Source of the DNA: Candidatus Aegiribacteria sp.
GTDB taxonomy: Bacteria; Fermentibacterota; Fermentibacteria; Fermentibacterales; Fermentibacteraceae
DNA: 21,725 nt
NCBI GenBank assembly: GCA_030634715.1
Contig: DAOWAG010000002.1
Span: forward strand, 1-21,725
Direction: 5' to 3'
Part shown: one piece after another, positions 14,368 to 21,453 of the stretch
Numbering within the stretch: position 1 is the first letter of the stretch
Layout of the letters: the number at the start of each line of letters is the position of its first letter
Notes under the pieces: model-generated
Databases searched by the model: none
Seen by the model: the letters and a program-made list of their open reading frames with translations, nothing else
What the model was told of the DNA's origin: nothing
Position numbers and translations under genes: made by a program

Positions 14368-15414
14368 ATGACTGGTAAAGGTAAATCTGCCGAGAAGGAA
14401 AAAGCCCTAAAAGCGGCATTTCTTCAGATCCAGAAACAATTTGGACTGGGTGCAGTCATGCGTCTGGGTGAAAACACTCACTTGAATGTGGACGTAATCT
14501 CAACAGGTTCAATTGCTCTTGATGCTGCGTTGGGAATAGGAGGTATACCAAGGGGAAGGGTTACGGAGATATATGGAGCTGAGGCTTCAGGTAAAACAAC
14601 CCTGGCCCTTCATATCATTGCCAGTGCTCAGAAAAATGGCGGTGAGGTTGCATTTATCGACGCTGAACACGCTCTTGATCCCATTTACGCTAAAAGACTC
14701 GGTGTGAATATTGATGACCTTCTGGTCTCTCAGCCCTCAAACGGTGAGCAAGCTCTGGAAATAACCGAAATGCTTGTCAGAAGTAACGCGGTCGATGTCA
14801 TAGTGATTGATTCTGTCGCAGCGCTTGTGCCCAGAGCTGAAATCGAAGGGGAAATGGGAGACAGTCATGTTGGCCTTCATGCCCGGTTGATGTCACAGGC
14901 TCTCAGAAAGCTGACAGGAGCGGTATCCCACTCGAACTGTGCTGTGGTGTTCATAAACCAGATTCGGATGAAGATTGGTGTGATGTTCGGGAATCCTGAA
15001 ACTACAACCGGCGGCAGAGCACTTAAATTCTACAGCAGCGTACGTCTGGATGTGAGAAGAATTGCATCTCTGAAACAGGGTGATGAGGTTATAGGTAGCC
15101 GCACACGAATAAAAGTCGTTAAGAATAAGCTGGCTCCTCCCTTCCGCAATATCGAATGCGATATCCTTCATGGTTACGGAATATCCCGACATGGTGAACT
15201 CATCGATCTGGGAATGGATACCGGTCTGATAACGCGAAGAGGAACATGGTATTCCATGGAGGACATTCAACTTGGTCAGGGGCGCGAGAACAGCAGAACT
15301 TTCCTTCAGGAAAATCCTGATATTGCCGATTCCCTTGAAATGAAGATCAGGGAGAAACTTGAAATACCCGGACAGACAAACCTTGAAGAGGAACCCGAAA
15401 AGAAGCAGGAGTAA
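14368..15414 (+). CDS. recA: Recombinase RecA
   Basis: RecA forms filaments on single-stranded DNA, drives strand exchange and triggers SOS cleavage. The 348-residue protein has all core elements: P-loop GAEASGKTT (residues 70-78), [26 protein letters not shown] with the Walker B strand, loop L1/L2 sequences ([40 protein letters not shown]), and a short charged C-terminal tail. The P-loop differs from the almost invariant GPESSGKTT by Pro to Ala and Ser to Ala, and GYGISRHGE replaces the usual GEGIS-x-x-GE. It starts four bases after thpR. I see no LexA-box-like operator directly upstream, so SOS control, if any, must act at the operon promoter. Confidence 0.98.
   Translation: MTGKGKSAEKEKALKAAFLQIQKQFGLGAVMRLGENTHLNVDVISTGSIALDAALGIGGIPRGRVTEIYGAEASGKTTLALHIIASAQKNGGEVAFIDAEHALDPIYAKRLGVNIDDLLVSQPSNGEQALEITEMLVRSNAVDVIVIDSVAALVPRAEIEGEMGDSHVGLHARLMSQALRKLTGAVSHSNCAVVFINQIRMKIGVMFGNPETTTGGRALKFYSSVRLDVRRIASLKQGDEVIGSRTRIKVVKNKLAPPFRNIECDILHGYGISRHGELIDLGMDTGLITRRGTWYSMEDIQLGQGRENSRTFLQENPDIADSLEMKIREKLEIPGQTNLEEEPEKKQE
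15407..15411 (+). promoter_or_regulatory. Shine-Dalgarno supporting a CTG start for recX
   Basis: AGGAG at the end of recA lies six bases before CTG 15418. It decides the recX start: no ATG, GTG or TTG occurs in frame until ATG 15517, which lacks a comparable site. Confidence 0.55.
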
Positions 15415-15417
15415 AGA

Positions 15418-16044
15418 CTGGTTCTTATAGAGGAAATCAGACAGATCCGGAAAGGCTGGCTCCTTGTCATAGCGGCTGGAAGATCATGGCTGCTTCCACA
15501 GGATCAGATTGTTCGTATGGGGCTTGAATCCGATATGGAAGTTGATGCTGCTGTCATTGAAGAAGTTGCCATTATTAAACAGGCATCAAACGCCAGAAAA
15601 GATACCGAAAGATACCTGTTGAAATCCGAGCATACAGTCAGCCAGCTAAGAAAATATCTTCTTGATAGAGAATATCATGAGCAGGTCATTAAGGATACTC
15701 TTGAGTGGGCAGAGCGAAGTAATCTTGTGAATGATGAAAGATATGCTTCCATTTTTCTGAGAAGCCATTCGAGCAAGTCTCCAATGGGGAAATTTCGAAT
15801 TCGTGCCGAGCTCCAACGCAAGGGCATTAATGGAACGATAATCGATAGTATTCTTGAGGAACATGATGATATGGAGTTGTTTGAGGTTCTGGTCAGAACT
15901 GTTAAGAGCAGATACTCCCACCTTGACCACGATAAGGCATTTCGAAGAGCCGCTGGTTACCTGAAGCGGAGAGGATTCAATTCAGATCTCATATTGAAGG
16001 TAATGAAGAGCGTGTTTAATGATCCTGGAGAGAACCTGAAATGA
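15418..16044 (+). CDS. recX: Regulatory protein RecX, probably CTG-initiated
   Basis: RecX caps and inhibits RecA filaments. The recognisable RecX repeats are helical three-helix units: SNARKDTERYLLKSEHTVSQLRKYL, then VIKDTLEWAERSNLVNDERYASIFLRS, then GKFRIRAELQRKGI, and a C-terminal repeat ending GFNSDLILKVMKS. The frame is open back to the recA stop. The extra N-terminal part (GWLLVIAAGRSWLLPQDQIV, then GLESDMEV) resembles the beta-strand segment that precedes the repeats in many RecX proteins, so the ATG at 15517 would cut off real sequence. The only start that includes it is CTG 15418, with AGGAG six bases upstream, giving 208 residues. It follows recA by three bases and is in the same frame, separated only by TAA, AGA. 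Family assignment is firm; the start is inferred. Confidence 0.85.
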   Translation: MVLIEEIRQIRKGWLLVIAAGRSWLLPQDQIVRMGLESDMEVDAAVIEEVAIIKQASNARKDTERYLLKSEHTVSQLRKYLLDREYHEQVIKDTLEWAERSNLVNDERYASIFLRSHSSKSPMGKFRIRAELQRKGINGTIIDSILEEHDDMELFEVLVRTVKSRYSHLDHDKAFRRAAGYLKRRGFNSDLILKVMKSVFNDPGENLK

Positions 16045-16556
16045 GGAACCGGTGGTTCCTCTACTTCTGGACAGAATTCGGTAGAAGGATACTTGATCCT
16101 GATTCCGTCTCTGAGCCACCCAGGAATCTTCCTTCGGTCATGGCAGAAGTTCTTTTATCGAAACCCCCTGCAGCGGGAAGATCTGTCTTACAGCTTGAGA
16201 AGCGGCTTGATTCAAGAAAAGCAAGGTATATCTACATGTATACCTGGGAGATACTTCGGGAACACGGATTCAGTCGACCTCTGCGATTGGAGCCCTGGCC
16301 TGGTATCACACTGTTCCTGCCTTTTTTTAAGAATAACATAGCTGTAATTCCGCAATCGTTCTCAGAAAGAGTACCCCCTTCGAAAAGAGCTTTATCACTG
16401 GTTGGCAGATCTGCCGCAGCTCTAATAGAGGGTTATGAGCTATGGGTAGTACCCGCCGTCTGGGATGATGGGATTATATCTATCTTCAGAGAAGGTGGCG
16501 TAAAAGCATGTTCCCCTGATGAACTCGACGGCATATGTAAAAGTGGATTGCTATGA
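16041..16556 (+). CDS. Hypothetical protein between recX and yidD
   Basis: The 171-residue protein shows no motif I recognise. It starts MRNRWFLYFWTEFGRRILDP, has a charged Arg-rich middle (LEKRLDSRKARYIYMYTW), and a beta-rich second half (WPGITLFLPFFKNNIAVIPQ; GYELWVVPAVWDDGIISIF). No signal peptide and no clear membrane helix are seen, though the WPGITLFLPFF stretch is hydrophobic. Its ATG overlaps the recX stop and its stop overlaps the yidD start (both ATGA), so it is a true member of the operon under translational coupling. Its codon and base use does not stand out from its neighbours. Position suggests either a DNA-repair or a membrane-biogenesis link; neither is shown. Confidence 0.7.
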   Translation: MRNRWFLYFWTEFGRRILDPDSVSEPPRNLPSVMAEVLLSKPPAAGRSVLQLEKRLDSRKARYIYMYTWEILREHGFSRPLRLEPWPGITLFLPFFKNNIAVIPQSFSERVPPSKRALSLVGRSAAALIEGYELWVVPAVWDDGIISIFREGGVKACSPDELDGICKSGLL

Positions 16557-16954
16557 AAATCCTGACTCTGTGCTTGATTATTAGCGTATTCCCGCTATTC
16601 GGGGATGATATAGATCATTCCAGAACATTAAGTAATTCTGTTTTAACGAATAATGGGAATGAAGCCGACAATTCTATCAGTGATGTACTGTTCGTTCAGT
16701 ACAGGATTGTCTTCAGAGACCTCCTGAGCAGGAAATGTGTATTTTCCCCCAGTTGTTCTCAATACGGTCAGGAATCAATACGGACACACGGTGTTGTCTT
16801 CGGATTGATGATGGCTCTTGAAAGATGGACCAGATGTCATCCGGCATCTCTTGGATATGGGGATTATCCAGAAACGGGAACACACACTCTTGCTGATCCT
16901 GTTGATGATAGAGAGGAAAGTATATGCTGGGGACAATCGTTGCTGCCATTCTGA
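16553..16954 (+). CDS. YidD-like membrane insertion efficiency factor with signal peptide
   Basis: YidD proteins assist YidC/Sec-dependent insertion of membrane proteins. The family core is clear: YRIVFRD (residues 50-56), KCVFSPSCSQYGQESI with Cys62 and Cys68, a hydrophobic helix THGVVFGLMMALERW, and RCHP with Cys95. Typical YidD is 70-85 residues. This one has 133, with an N-terminal signal-like segment (MKILTLCLIISVFPLFG) and a ~28-residue polar spacer before the core, so the domain may be exported rather than cytoplasmic. It is not next to rnpA or yidC, the usual YidD location. It overlaps the upstream gene by four bases and the following TPR membrane protein by 31 bases, so the two probably act together. 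Confidence 0.85.
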   Translation: MKILTLCLIISVFPLFGDDIDHSRTLSNSVLTNNGNEADNSISDVLFVQYRIVFRDLLSRKCVFSPSCSQYGQESIRTHGVVFGLMMALERWTRCHPASLGYGDYPETGTHTLADPVDDREESICWGQSLLPF

Positions 16955-17766
16955 CAGTATTTCCACATTCATCTCCTGATTCAGATTTTGCCGATTTTCT
17001 GTACTCAAGCGGAGAATATGAGTTGGCTGCTGGAGAGTATCTCAGGATTATTTACCTTAACAATGCTGATACTCTATCAAATCCTGTTGTTTCACTCCGA
17101 TTGGCCGGATGCATGCATGAACTTGGACGCTTAAGTGACGCATTGTTTCTCTATAGTTACCTCGGTGCACACCTGCCTGATCGGGATATGCAGGCGAGTG
17201 CTCTCATGGGAGCAGGAGCGGTGCTGGAAGAGATCGGTGAATTCAGTTCGGCGAGGCTTGCATATGTCGATGCCGTTCGAACTGCTTCTGATATGGAAAT
17301 TCAGAACAGAGCAGACATAATGGCGGGACTTATGTACGCTAGAATGGGAAGATGGGATCATTCGGCAGAAGTGTTAACGAGAATATCATCTGCAGCGGGA
17401 CCGTTTGCCTCAGGAGCGGAACAGCTTGCCGGAGTTGTTTCCAGAGGCTCTTCTCTGCCCGAAAGAAGCCCCTTCTGGTGCGGGTTGTCCAGTGCAATAC
17501 TGCCCGGATCAGGACAGATGATATGCGGACATTTCACAGACGGAGCGATAGCGTTAGGAGTTAATGGACTAATAGCTTATCTCTTCTACGAATCATTGCG
17601 GGAAGATAATACAACCACATCCGTTCTTCTTGGATGGCTGAGCCTTTCTTTCTACAGCGGGAATATCTATGGCGGTTCAAAAGCTGCCAGAACCTATAAC
17701 TCGGCTCGAAGACGAGAGCTGCTAGAAGAAATAACCGGGATTATAGAGGACGAACACATCTTCTGA
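16924..17766 (+). CDS. TPR membrane protein with PGSGQ motif
   Basis: The 280-residue protein has a short hydrophobic N-terminus (MLGTIVAAILTVF) that may be a signal or anchor, and TPR-like helical repeats from about residue 20 to 155 (SSGEYELAAGEYLRIIYLNN; LGRLSDALFLYSYLG; GEFSSARLAYVDAV). A C-terminal region starts SSAILPGSGQMICGHFTDGA (189-208), followed by two membrane helices (~207-222, ~234-250). The PGSGQ-x-x-x-G-x-x-x-x-G pattern is familiar from small membrane domains of unknown function (DUF5683-like) often attached to TPRs. The ATG is preceded by GAGAGGAAAG and lies 31 bases inside the yidD-like gene. It is the last gene of the dnaX-recA block. A role in membrane or envelope protein assembly with YidD is inferred from the overlap only. 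Confidence 0.7.
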   Translation: MLGTIVAAILTVFPHSSPDSDFADFLYSSGEYELAAGEYLRIIYLNNADTLSNPVVSLRLAGCMHELGRLSDALFLYSYLGAHLPDRDMQASALMGAGAVLEEIGEFSSARLAYVDAVRTASDMEIQNRADIMAGLMYARMGRWDHSAEVLTRISSAAGPFASGAEQLAGVVSRGSSLPERSPFWCGLSSAILPGSGQMICGHFTDGAIALGVNGLIAYLFYESLREDNTTTSVLLGWLSLSFYSGNIYGGSKAARTYNSARRRELLEEITGIIEDEHIF

Positions 17767-18017
17767 CCTTGACTTTTTCACTGAATTCAAGCAGTTTACC
17801 GGTTCCCTTCAGTAGTTTTGCATCCGGTAATTTCCTTCAGCGTTGCAGGAGTTATTCAGGTTGTAGGACTTTCAGGGATAGTGCAGCTTTCGGAAATACC
17901 GAAGGTGGTTCTCGTAAGTAGGTGTGTTCCAGCGATATTCTTTTAACGAATCACTGGAAAAGCCGGTGTTTGGCACCGGTTTTAAGAAGTTTGTTTGATT
18001 AATGGAGGTTTCTGAAA
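17767..18017 (+). promoter_or_regulatory. rplM-rpsI leader region with two hairpins
   Basis: These 251 bases separate the TPR gene from rplM and contain no gene. TTGACT at 17769-17774 could be a -35 box, but no good -10 box follows at 16-18 bases, so the promoter is not located. A 7-bp hairpin, CTTTCGG-AAATA-CCGAAGG, lies at 17887-17905, and a stronger hairpin at 17959-17983 precedes the rplM ribosome-binding site by about 20 bases. Ribosomal-protein autoregulation through this leader is a reasonable inference. Confidence 0.45.
17959..17983 (+). terminator. Candidate terminator or attenuator before rplM
   Basis: AAAGCCGGTG (17959-17968) pairs over 10 bp, with one G-T, with CACCGGTTTT (17974-17983) around a five-base loop. 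The T run is part of the right arm and only four long, so it resembles a weak intrinsic terminator or attenuator. It could end the upstream dnaX-recA block or regulate rplM. Which of these applies cannot be told from sequence. Confidence 0.4.
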
Positions 18018-18467
18018 GTGAAGACCTATTCTGCCAAGACTGGGGAAGTTGAGAGAAAATGGTGGCTGGTTGATGCCGCGGGACACTCTCCGGGAAGGTT
18101 GGCCTCGACAATTGCCATGATACTTCAGGGCAAAAACAAGCCGGTATATACTCCGCATATCGATACCGGTGATTTCATTGTTGTAACAAATGTTGAAAAA
18201 ATGCGGTTCACAGGTAGAAAGCTTGAGCAGAAAGAGTACCATCGTCATACAGGATATCCTGGTGGCAGGAAGGTTACTCGCATGATTGAACTGCTTGATA
18301 AACATCCTGACAGAATTCTTAGAAAAGCTGTTCGAGGAATGCTTCCAAAGAACAGGCTTGCTCGAAAGCAGATCAAGAAGTTAAAGATATATACGGGAAA
18401 TGAGCACCCGCATGAAGCTCAGACACCGCAGATTCTTGAAATTCATAATGCCAGGGAGGTGAAATGA
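18018..18467 (+). CDS. rplM: 50S ribosomal protein L13
   Basis: L13 is an early-assembling protein of the large ribosomal subunit. The 149-residue sequence shows the family pattern: KTYSAKTGEVERKWWLVDA, GRLASTIAMILQGKNKP with TPHIDTGDFIVV, the YHRHTGYPGG motif, and AVRGMLPKNRLARKQIKKLKIY. The GTG start at 18018 has GGAGG nine bases upstream; an ATG at 18002 is out of frame. The stop overlaps the rpsI start (ATGA), the usual L13-S9 pairing. The upstream leader carries two hairpins that may regulate the pair. Confidence 0.98.
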   Translation: MKTYSAKTGEVERKWWLVDAAGHSPGRLASTIAMILQGKNKPVYTPHIDTGDFIVVTNVEKMRFTGRKLEQKEYHRHTGYPGGRKVTRMIELLDKHPDRILRKAVRGMLPKNRLARKQIKKLKIYTGNEHPHEAQTPQILEIHNAREVK

Positions 18468-18850
18468 AGCAGGTTATAGGTGTAGGAAGAAGGAAAAGAG
18501 CGACTGCAAGGTGCTATCTGAAACCTGGAAGCGGTCAGATTCGTGTTAACCACCGGGATCCGGGAGAGTACTTCGGTCATTTCTGGCAGCTGGAGCATGC
18601 ATTTGAGCCACTTGAAACAGTTGGAGTATCGAGCAAGTACGATCTGACTGTCAATGTTCACGGTGGTGGAATTACAGGGCAGGCCGGTGCAATCAGACTC
18701 GGAATAGCAAGAGCGCTGGTTACTATCGATCCTGAGTTCAGACCTTTGCTGAAATCGGAAGGGATGCTTCGACGCGACCCAAGGATAGTCGAGAGAAAGA
18801 AATACGGTCAGCCAAAAGCAAGAAAGCGTTTCCAGTTCTCAAAACGTTAA
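18464..18850 (+). CDS. rpsI: 30S ribosomal protein S9
   Basis: S9 sits in the head of the small subunit, and its C-terminal tail reaches the P-site tRNA. The 128-residue protein has the N-terminal GVGRRKRATARCYLKPG, the VHGGGITGQAGAIRLGIARA core, and the conserved basic tail ending in FQFSKR. Length and motifs are normal. It overlaps rplM by four bases. A 130-base gap, without a convincing terminator, separates it from rpsB; one 6-bp inverted repeat (ACAGAT/ATCTGT, 18854-18878) there lacks a T run. Confidence 0.98.
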   Translation: MKQVIGVGRRKRATARCYLKPGSGQIRVNHRDPGEYFGHFWQLEHAFEPLETVGVSSKYDLTVNVHGGGITGQAGAIRLGIARALVTIDPEFRPLLKSEGMLRRDPRIVERKKYGQPKARKRFQFSKR

Positions 18851-18980
18851 AACACAGATGTGCCTGATATCTATCTGTCCCATCTGAGCACACACGGCCG
18901 GTGGTGATGACCTCGGTGTCTCCAGTACAGGGAGATTGGTTCGATCAAACCGACCGGTGGATAACCGAAAGGATAATTAT

Positions 18981-20132
18981 ATGCAGATACCATCCATGCA
19001 GGATATGCTGGAAGCCGGAATTCACTTCGGTCACCAGAAAAGCCGATGGAACCCGAAGATGCGGAATTACATCTTCATGGCTCGAAATGGCATTCATATC
19101 ATTGATCTCAAAAAGTCCAGAGCCCTTCTGGAGGATGCCGCCAATCTGATTGCTAAGACTGTTGCATCCGGAAAAAGCGTTCTTTTCGTTGCTACCAAGA
19201 AGCAGGGAAGGGAATGTCTGAAAGAACACGCCATCAGATGTGGTCAGTACTATGTTACTGAAAGATGGATGGGTGGCATGCTCACTAATTTCAAAACTAT
19301 CTCCAAGGGTGTGGAAACTCTGGTTCAACTTGAGAAAGCTGAGATAGAAGGATTTCCTGCAAGTATGACAAAAAAGGAGATTCTTAAAAAAAGAAGGCAA
19401 AGGGAGAAACTGGAGAAGGACCTTACAGGTATTCGCCACATGAAGAAGCTGCCTGGAGCGATTGTGGTTGTCGATATCAAAAAGGAGCAGATTGCTGTTC
19501 GTGAAGCCAGGAAACTTAATATTCCATGTATCGGAATAGTCGATACAAATTGTGACCCGACAGAAGTAGATTATCCGATTCCGGGGAATGATGATGCAAT
19601 CAAATCCATTTCGCTGATTGTTGGCACTCTGGCTGATTTTGTACTCCTTGGTGCGGAGGGGGCTGCTCCTGAAAAGGAGACGCTGATCCCGACAGATGAT
19701 AAGACGGCTGCCACAGCATCTGAGGAGAAGAAGACAGCTCCTGCTAAAGTGGAGAAGAAGTCAGCTCCTGCCAAAGAGGAGAAGAAGTCAGCTCCTGTTA
19801 GAAAGGAGAAGAAGACAACACCTGCCAAAGTGGAGAAGAAGACAGCTCCTGTTAAAAAGGAGAAGAAGACAGCTCCTGTCAAAGAGGAGAAGAAGACAGC
19901 TCCTGCCAAAGTGGAGAAGAAGACAACTCCTGCCAAAGAGGAGAAGAAGACAACTCCTGCCAAAGCGGATAAGAAAACAACTGCTGCCAAGCCAGCAAAG
20001 AAAACTCCGACAAAGAAGGCTGAAAAGAAGGTTACTCCAGAAGAAACTGCGGGAGACACCGCAACGGATACAGCTTCAGTCAATGAAAAGTCGAAGGATG
20101 CTCAGGAAGAGGGAAAGGATTCGGGTGAATAA
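18981..20132 (+). CDS. rpsB: 30S ribosomal protein S2 with Lys/Pro-rich repeat tail
   Basis: S2 binds the 30S shoulder and platform region and helps recruit S1. The S2 domain spans about residues 1-235: MQDMLEAGIHFGHQKSRWNPKM at the start, ERWMGGMLTNFKTI, and IPCIGIVDTNCDPTEVDYPIPGNDDA. It is followed by a ~145-residue extension, giving 383 residues against the usual 230-260. The extension is built mainly of a nine-residue repeat such as EKKTAPAKV and ends in an acidic tail (DAQEEGKDSGE). I chose ATG 18981 because AAGGA lies seven bases upstream and the family starts there. tsf overlaps the stop by one base. The basic tail is probably disordered and may bind RNA; that is inference. Confidence 0.97.
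   Translation: MQIPSMQDMLEAGIHFGHQKSRWNPKMRNYIFMARNGIHIIDLKKSRALLEDAANLIAKTVASGKSVLFVATKKQGRECLKEHAIRCGQYYVTERWMGGMLTNFKTISKGVETLVQLEKAEIEGFPASMTKKEILKKRRQREKLEKDLTGIRHMKKLPGAIVVVDIKKEQIAVREARKLNIPCIGIVDTNCDPTEVDYPIPGNDDAIKSISLIVGTLADFVLLGAEGAAPEKETLIPTDDKTAATASEEKKTAPAKVEKKSAPAKEEKKSAPVRKEKKTTPAKVEKKTAPVKKEKKTAPVKEEKKTAPAKVEKKTTPAKEEKKTTPAKADKKTTAAKPAKKTPTKKAEKKVTPEETAGDTATDTASVNEKSKDAQEEGKDSGE
19725..20021 (+). repeat. 27-base in-frame tandem repeats in rpsB, about 11 units
   Basis: Units of 27 bases begin at 19725 and encode EKKTAPAKV, EKKSAPAKE, EKKSAPVRK, EKKTTPAKV, EKKTAPVKK, EKKTAPVKE, EKKTAPAKV, EKKTTPAKE, EKKTTPAKA, DKKTTAAKP and a diverged AKKTPTKKA. Nucleotide identity between adjacent units is high, so expansion looks recent. 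The period of nine residues and the alternation of V/E/K at the last position suggest a two- or three-unit block was copied. Confidence 0.9.
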
Positions 20133-20728
20133 TGTCCGTTAATCTAGATCATCTGAAACAACTGAGAAAAGCCACTGGAGCAGGAATGATGGACTGCAAG
20201 AAAGCGCTCGAAGAAAGCAATGGAGACATGCAGGATGCTATTTCATTCCTTCGGGAAAAGGGTATTAAAATAGCATCCAAAAAAGCTTCCAGAGAAGCTG
20301 CAGAGGGTCTTGTAATATCATACATACACCCCCCCGGTAAGCTGGGTGTGCTCGTTGAGATTAACTGTGAAACTGATTTTGTAGCCAGAACAGAGGATTT
20401 CCAGAAGTTCGCGAAAATGGTTGCGATGCACATAGCTGCATATCCCCCCATAGTTGTATCCCGAAATGACCTGCCTGAAGAAGATATTGAAGCTGAAAAG
20501 AAAATTCTTCTTGCGCAACTGAAAGAGTCAGGTAAGCCAGCTAATATCATTGAGAAGATCATAGAGGGACGGTTGGAGAAATATTACTCAGAATCTTGTC
20601 TTCTTGATCAGGAATGGGCAAATGATCCTGATGTAGGAACGGTTAAAGATGCACTTACCAATCTGATAGCAAAACTTCGTGAAAATATTGTTATCAGCCG
20701 ATTCGCCAGATTCTCCATAGGGACCTGA
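20132..20728 (+). CDS. tsf: Elongation factor Ts, short form
   Basis: EF-Ts exchanges GDP on EF-Tu. The 198-residue protein has the N-terminal UBA-like domain (LKQLRKATGAGMMDCKKALE, with DMQDAISFLREKGI) and the core motif EINCETDFVARTEDF. It ends in the C-terminal module. It is much shorter than the ~280-residue E. coli protein and similar in size to the short Thermus-type form with one core subdomain. The start overlaps the rpsB stop by one base (TAATG) and its stop overlaps pyrH the same way (TGATG), so rpsB-tsf-pyrH-frr is a coupled operon. Confidence 0.97.
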   Translation: MSVNLDHLKQLRKATGAGMMDCKKALEESNGDMQDAISFLREKGIKIASKKASREAAEGLVISYIHPPGKLGVLVEINCETDFVARTEDFQKFAKMVAMHIAAYPPIVVSRNDLPEEDIEAEKKILLAQLKESGKPANIIEKIIEGRLEKYYSESCLLDQEWANDPDVGTVKDALTNLIAKLRENIVISRFARFSIGT

Positions 20729-21453
20729 TGAAAGAGGAAGACCAGACTGTCAGGATTCTCCTCAAATTAAGTGGAGAGGTTCTTGCTGGTGAAGCTGGTC
20801 ACGGTATTGATTCCCAAACGATAAAGAGATTGACAGAGTCCTTGATGGATCTTGTTTCAGATGGGATTCAGGTTGGAATTGTAACCGGTGGGGGCAACTA
20901 TGTCCGTGGAAGAGATCTCCAGTCAATAGATCGAATCACCGGAGATCAGATGGGAATGATTGCTACTGTAATCAACAGTCTTGCGCTCAGAGACGCGATT
21001 GAGAAGCATGGTGGCAATGCTGTCGTGCTTTCTGCTATTCAGATGCTTGGTTTCGTAGAACCCTTCTCATCCCGCCTGGCAATTGATTTCCTTGAATGTG
21101 GATATGTTGTCATCTATGCTGGCGGAACGGGCAATCCATGCCTTACAACAGATACTGCAGCAGCACTCAGAGCGGTTCAGACAGGATGTTCTATTCTGCT
21201 GAAAGGTACAAAGGTTGATGGCATTTACGATAGTGATCCGGAGCATAATCCTGACGCAAAACGATTTGCGAAGTTATCATTCGAGGAGGTTCTCAAACTC
21301 GACCTGAAGGTAATGGATGCTGCCGCAGTTGCCATCTGTCGCGATGCCGAACTTCCTATTAGTGTTTTTGATATTCGGGAACCTGCTAATATTGTCAGGA
21401 TTCTTTCGGAACCGTCTATCGGAAGTATTGTTGGGGGGAATGATTCATGGTAA
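20728..21453 (+). CDS. pyrH: UMP kinase
   Basis: PyrH phosphorylates UMP to UDP in pyrimidine nucleotide synthesis. The 241-residue amino-acid-kinase-fold protein has LLKLSGEVLAG near the N-terminus, GGGNYVRG, DQMGMIATVINSLALRDA, and GGTGNPCLTTDTAAALRA, all hallmark motifs. The lysine of LKLSGE and the acidic DSDP region (KVDGIYDSDP) are in place. Length is normal. It overlaps the tsf stop by one base and the frr start by seven. The order is the common bacterial one. Confidence 0.98.
   Translation: MKEEDQTVRILLKLSGEVLAGEAGHGIDSQTIKRLTESLMDLVSDGIQVGIVTGGGNYVRGRDLQSIDRITGDQMGMIATVINSLALRDAIEKHGGNAVVLSAIQMLGFVEPFSSRLAIDFLECGYVVIYAGGTGNPCLTTDTAAALRAVQTGCSILLKGTKVDGIYDSDPEHNPDAKRFAKLSFEEVLKLDLKVMDAAAVAICRDAELPISVFDIREPANIVRILSEPSIGSIVGGNDSW

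Noticed and set aside
18854..18878. ACAGAT/ATCTGT inverted repeat between rpsI and rpsB as terminator or S2 leader
   Set aside because: Only six base pairs, long loop and no T run; no second structural signal supports it.
19725..20021. Direct repeats that could be mistaken for a CRISPR array
   Set aside because: The 27-base units are contiguous with no spacers and keep the S2 reading frame.
19571..20142. Long open frames on both strands over the rpsB repeats, including a Phe/Val-rich antisense frame and an Arg/Leu-rich plus frame
   Set aside because: Their periodic sequence simply mirrors the 27-base repeats of rpsB in other frames; no ribosome site or independent motif.
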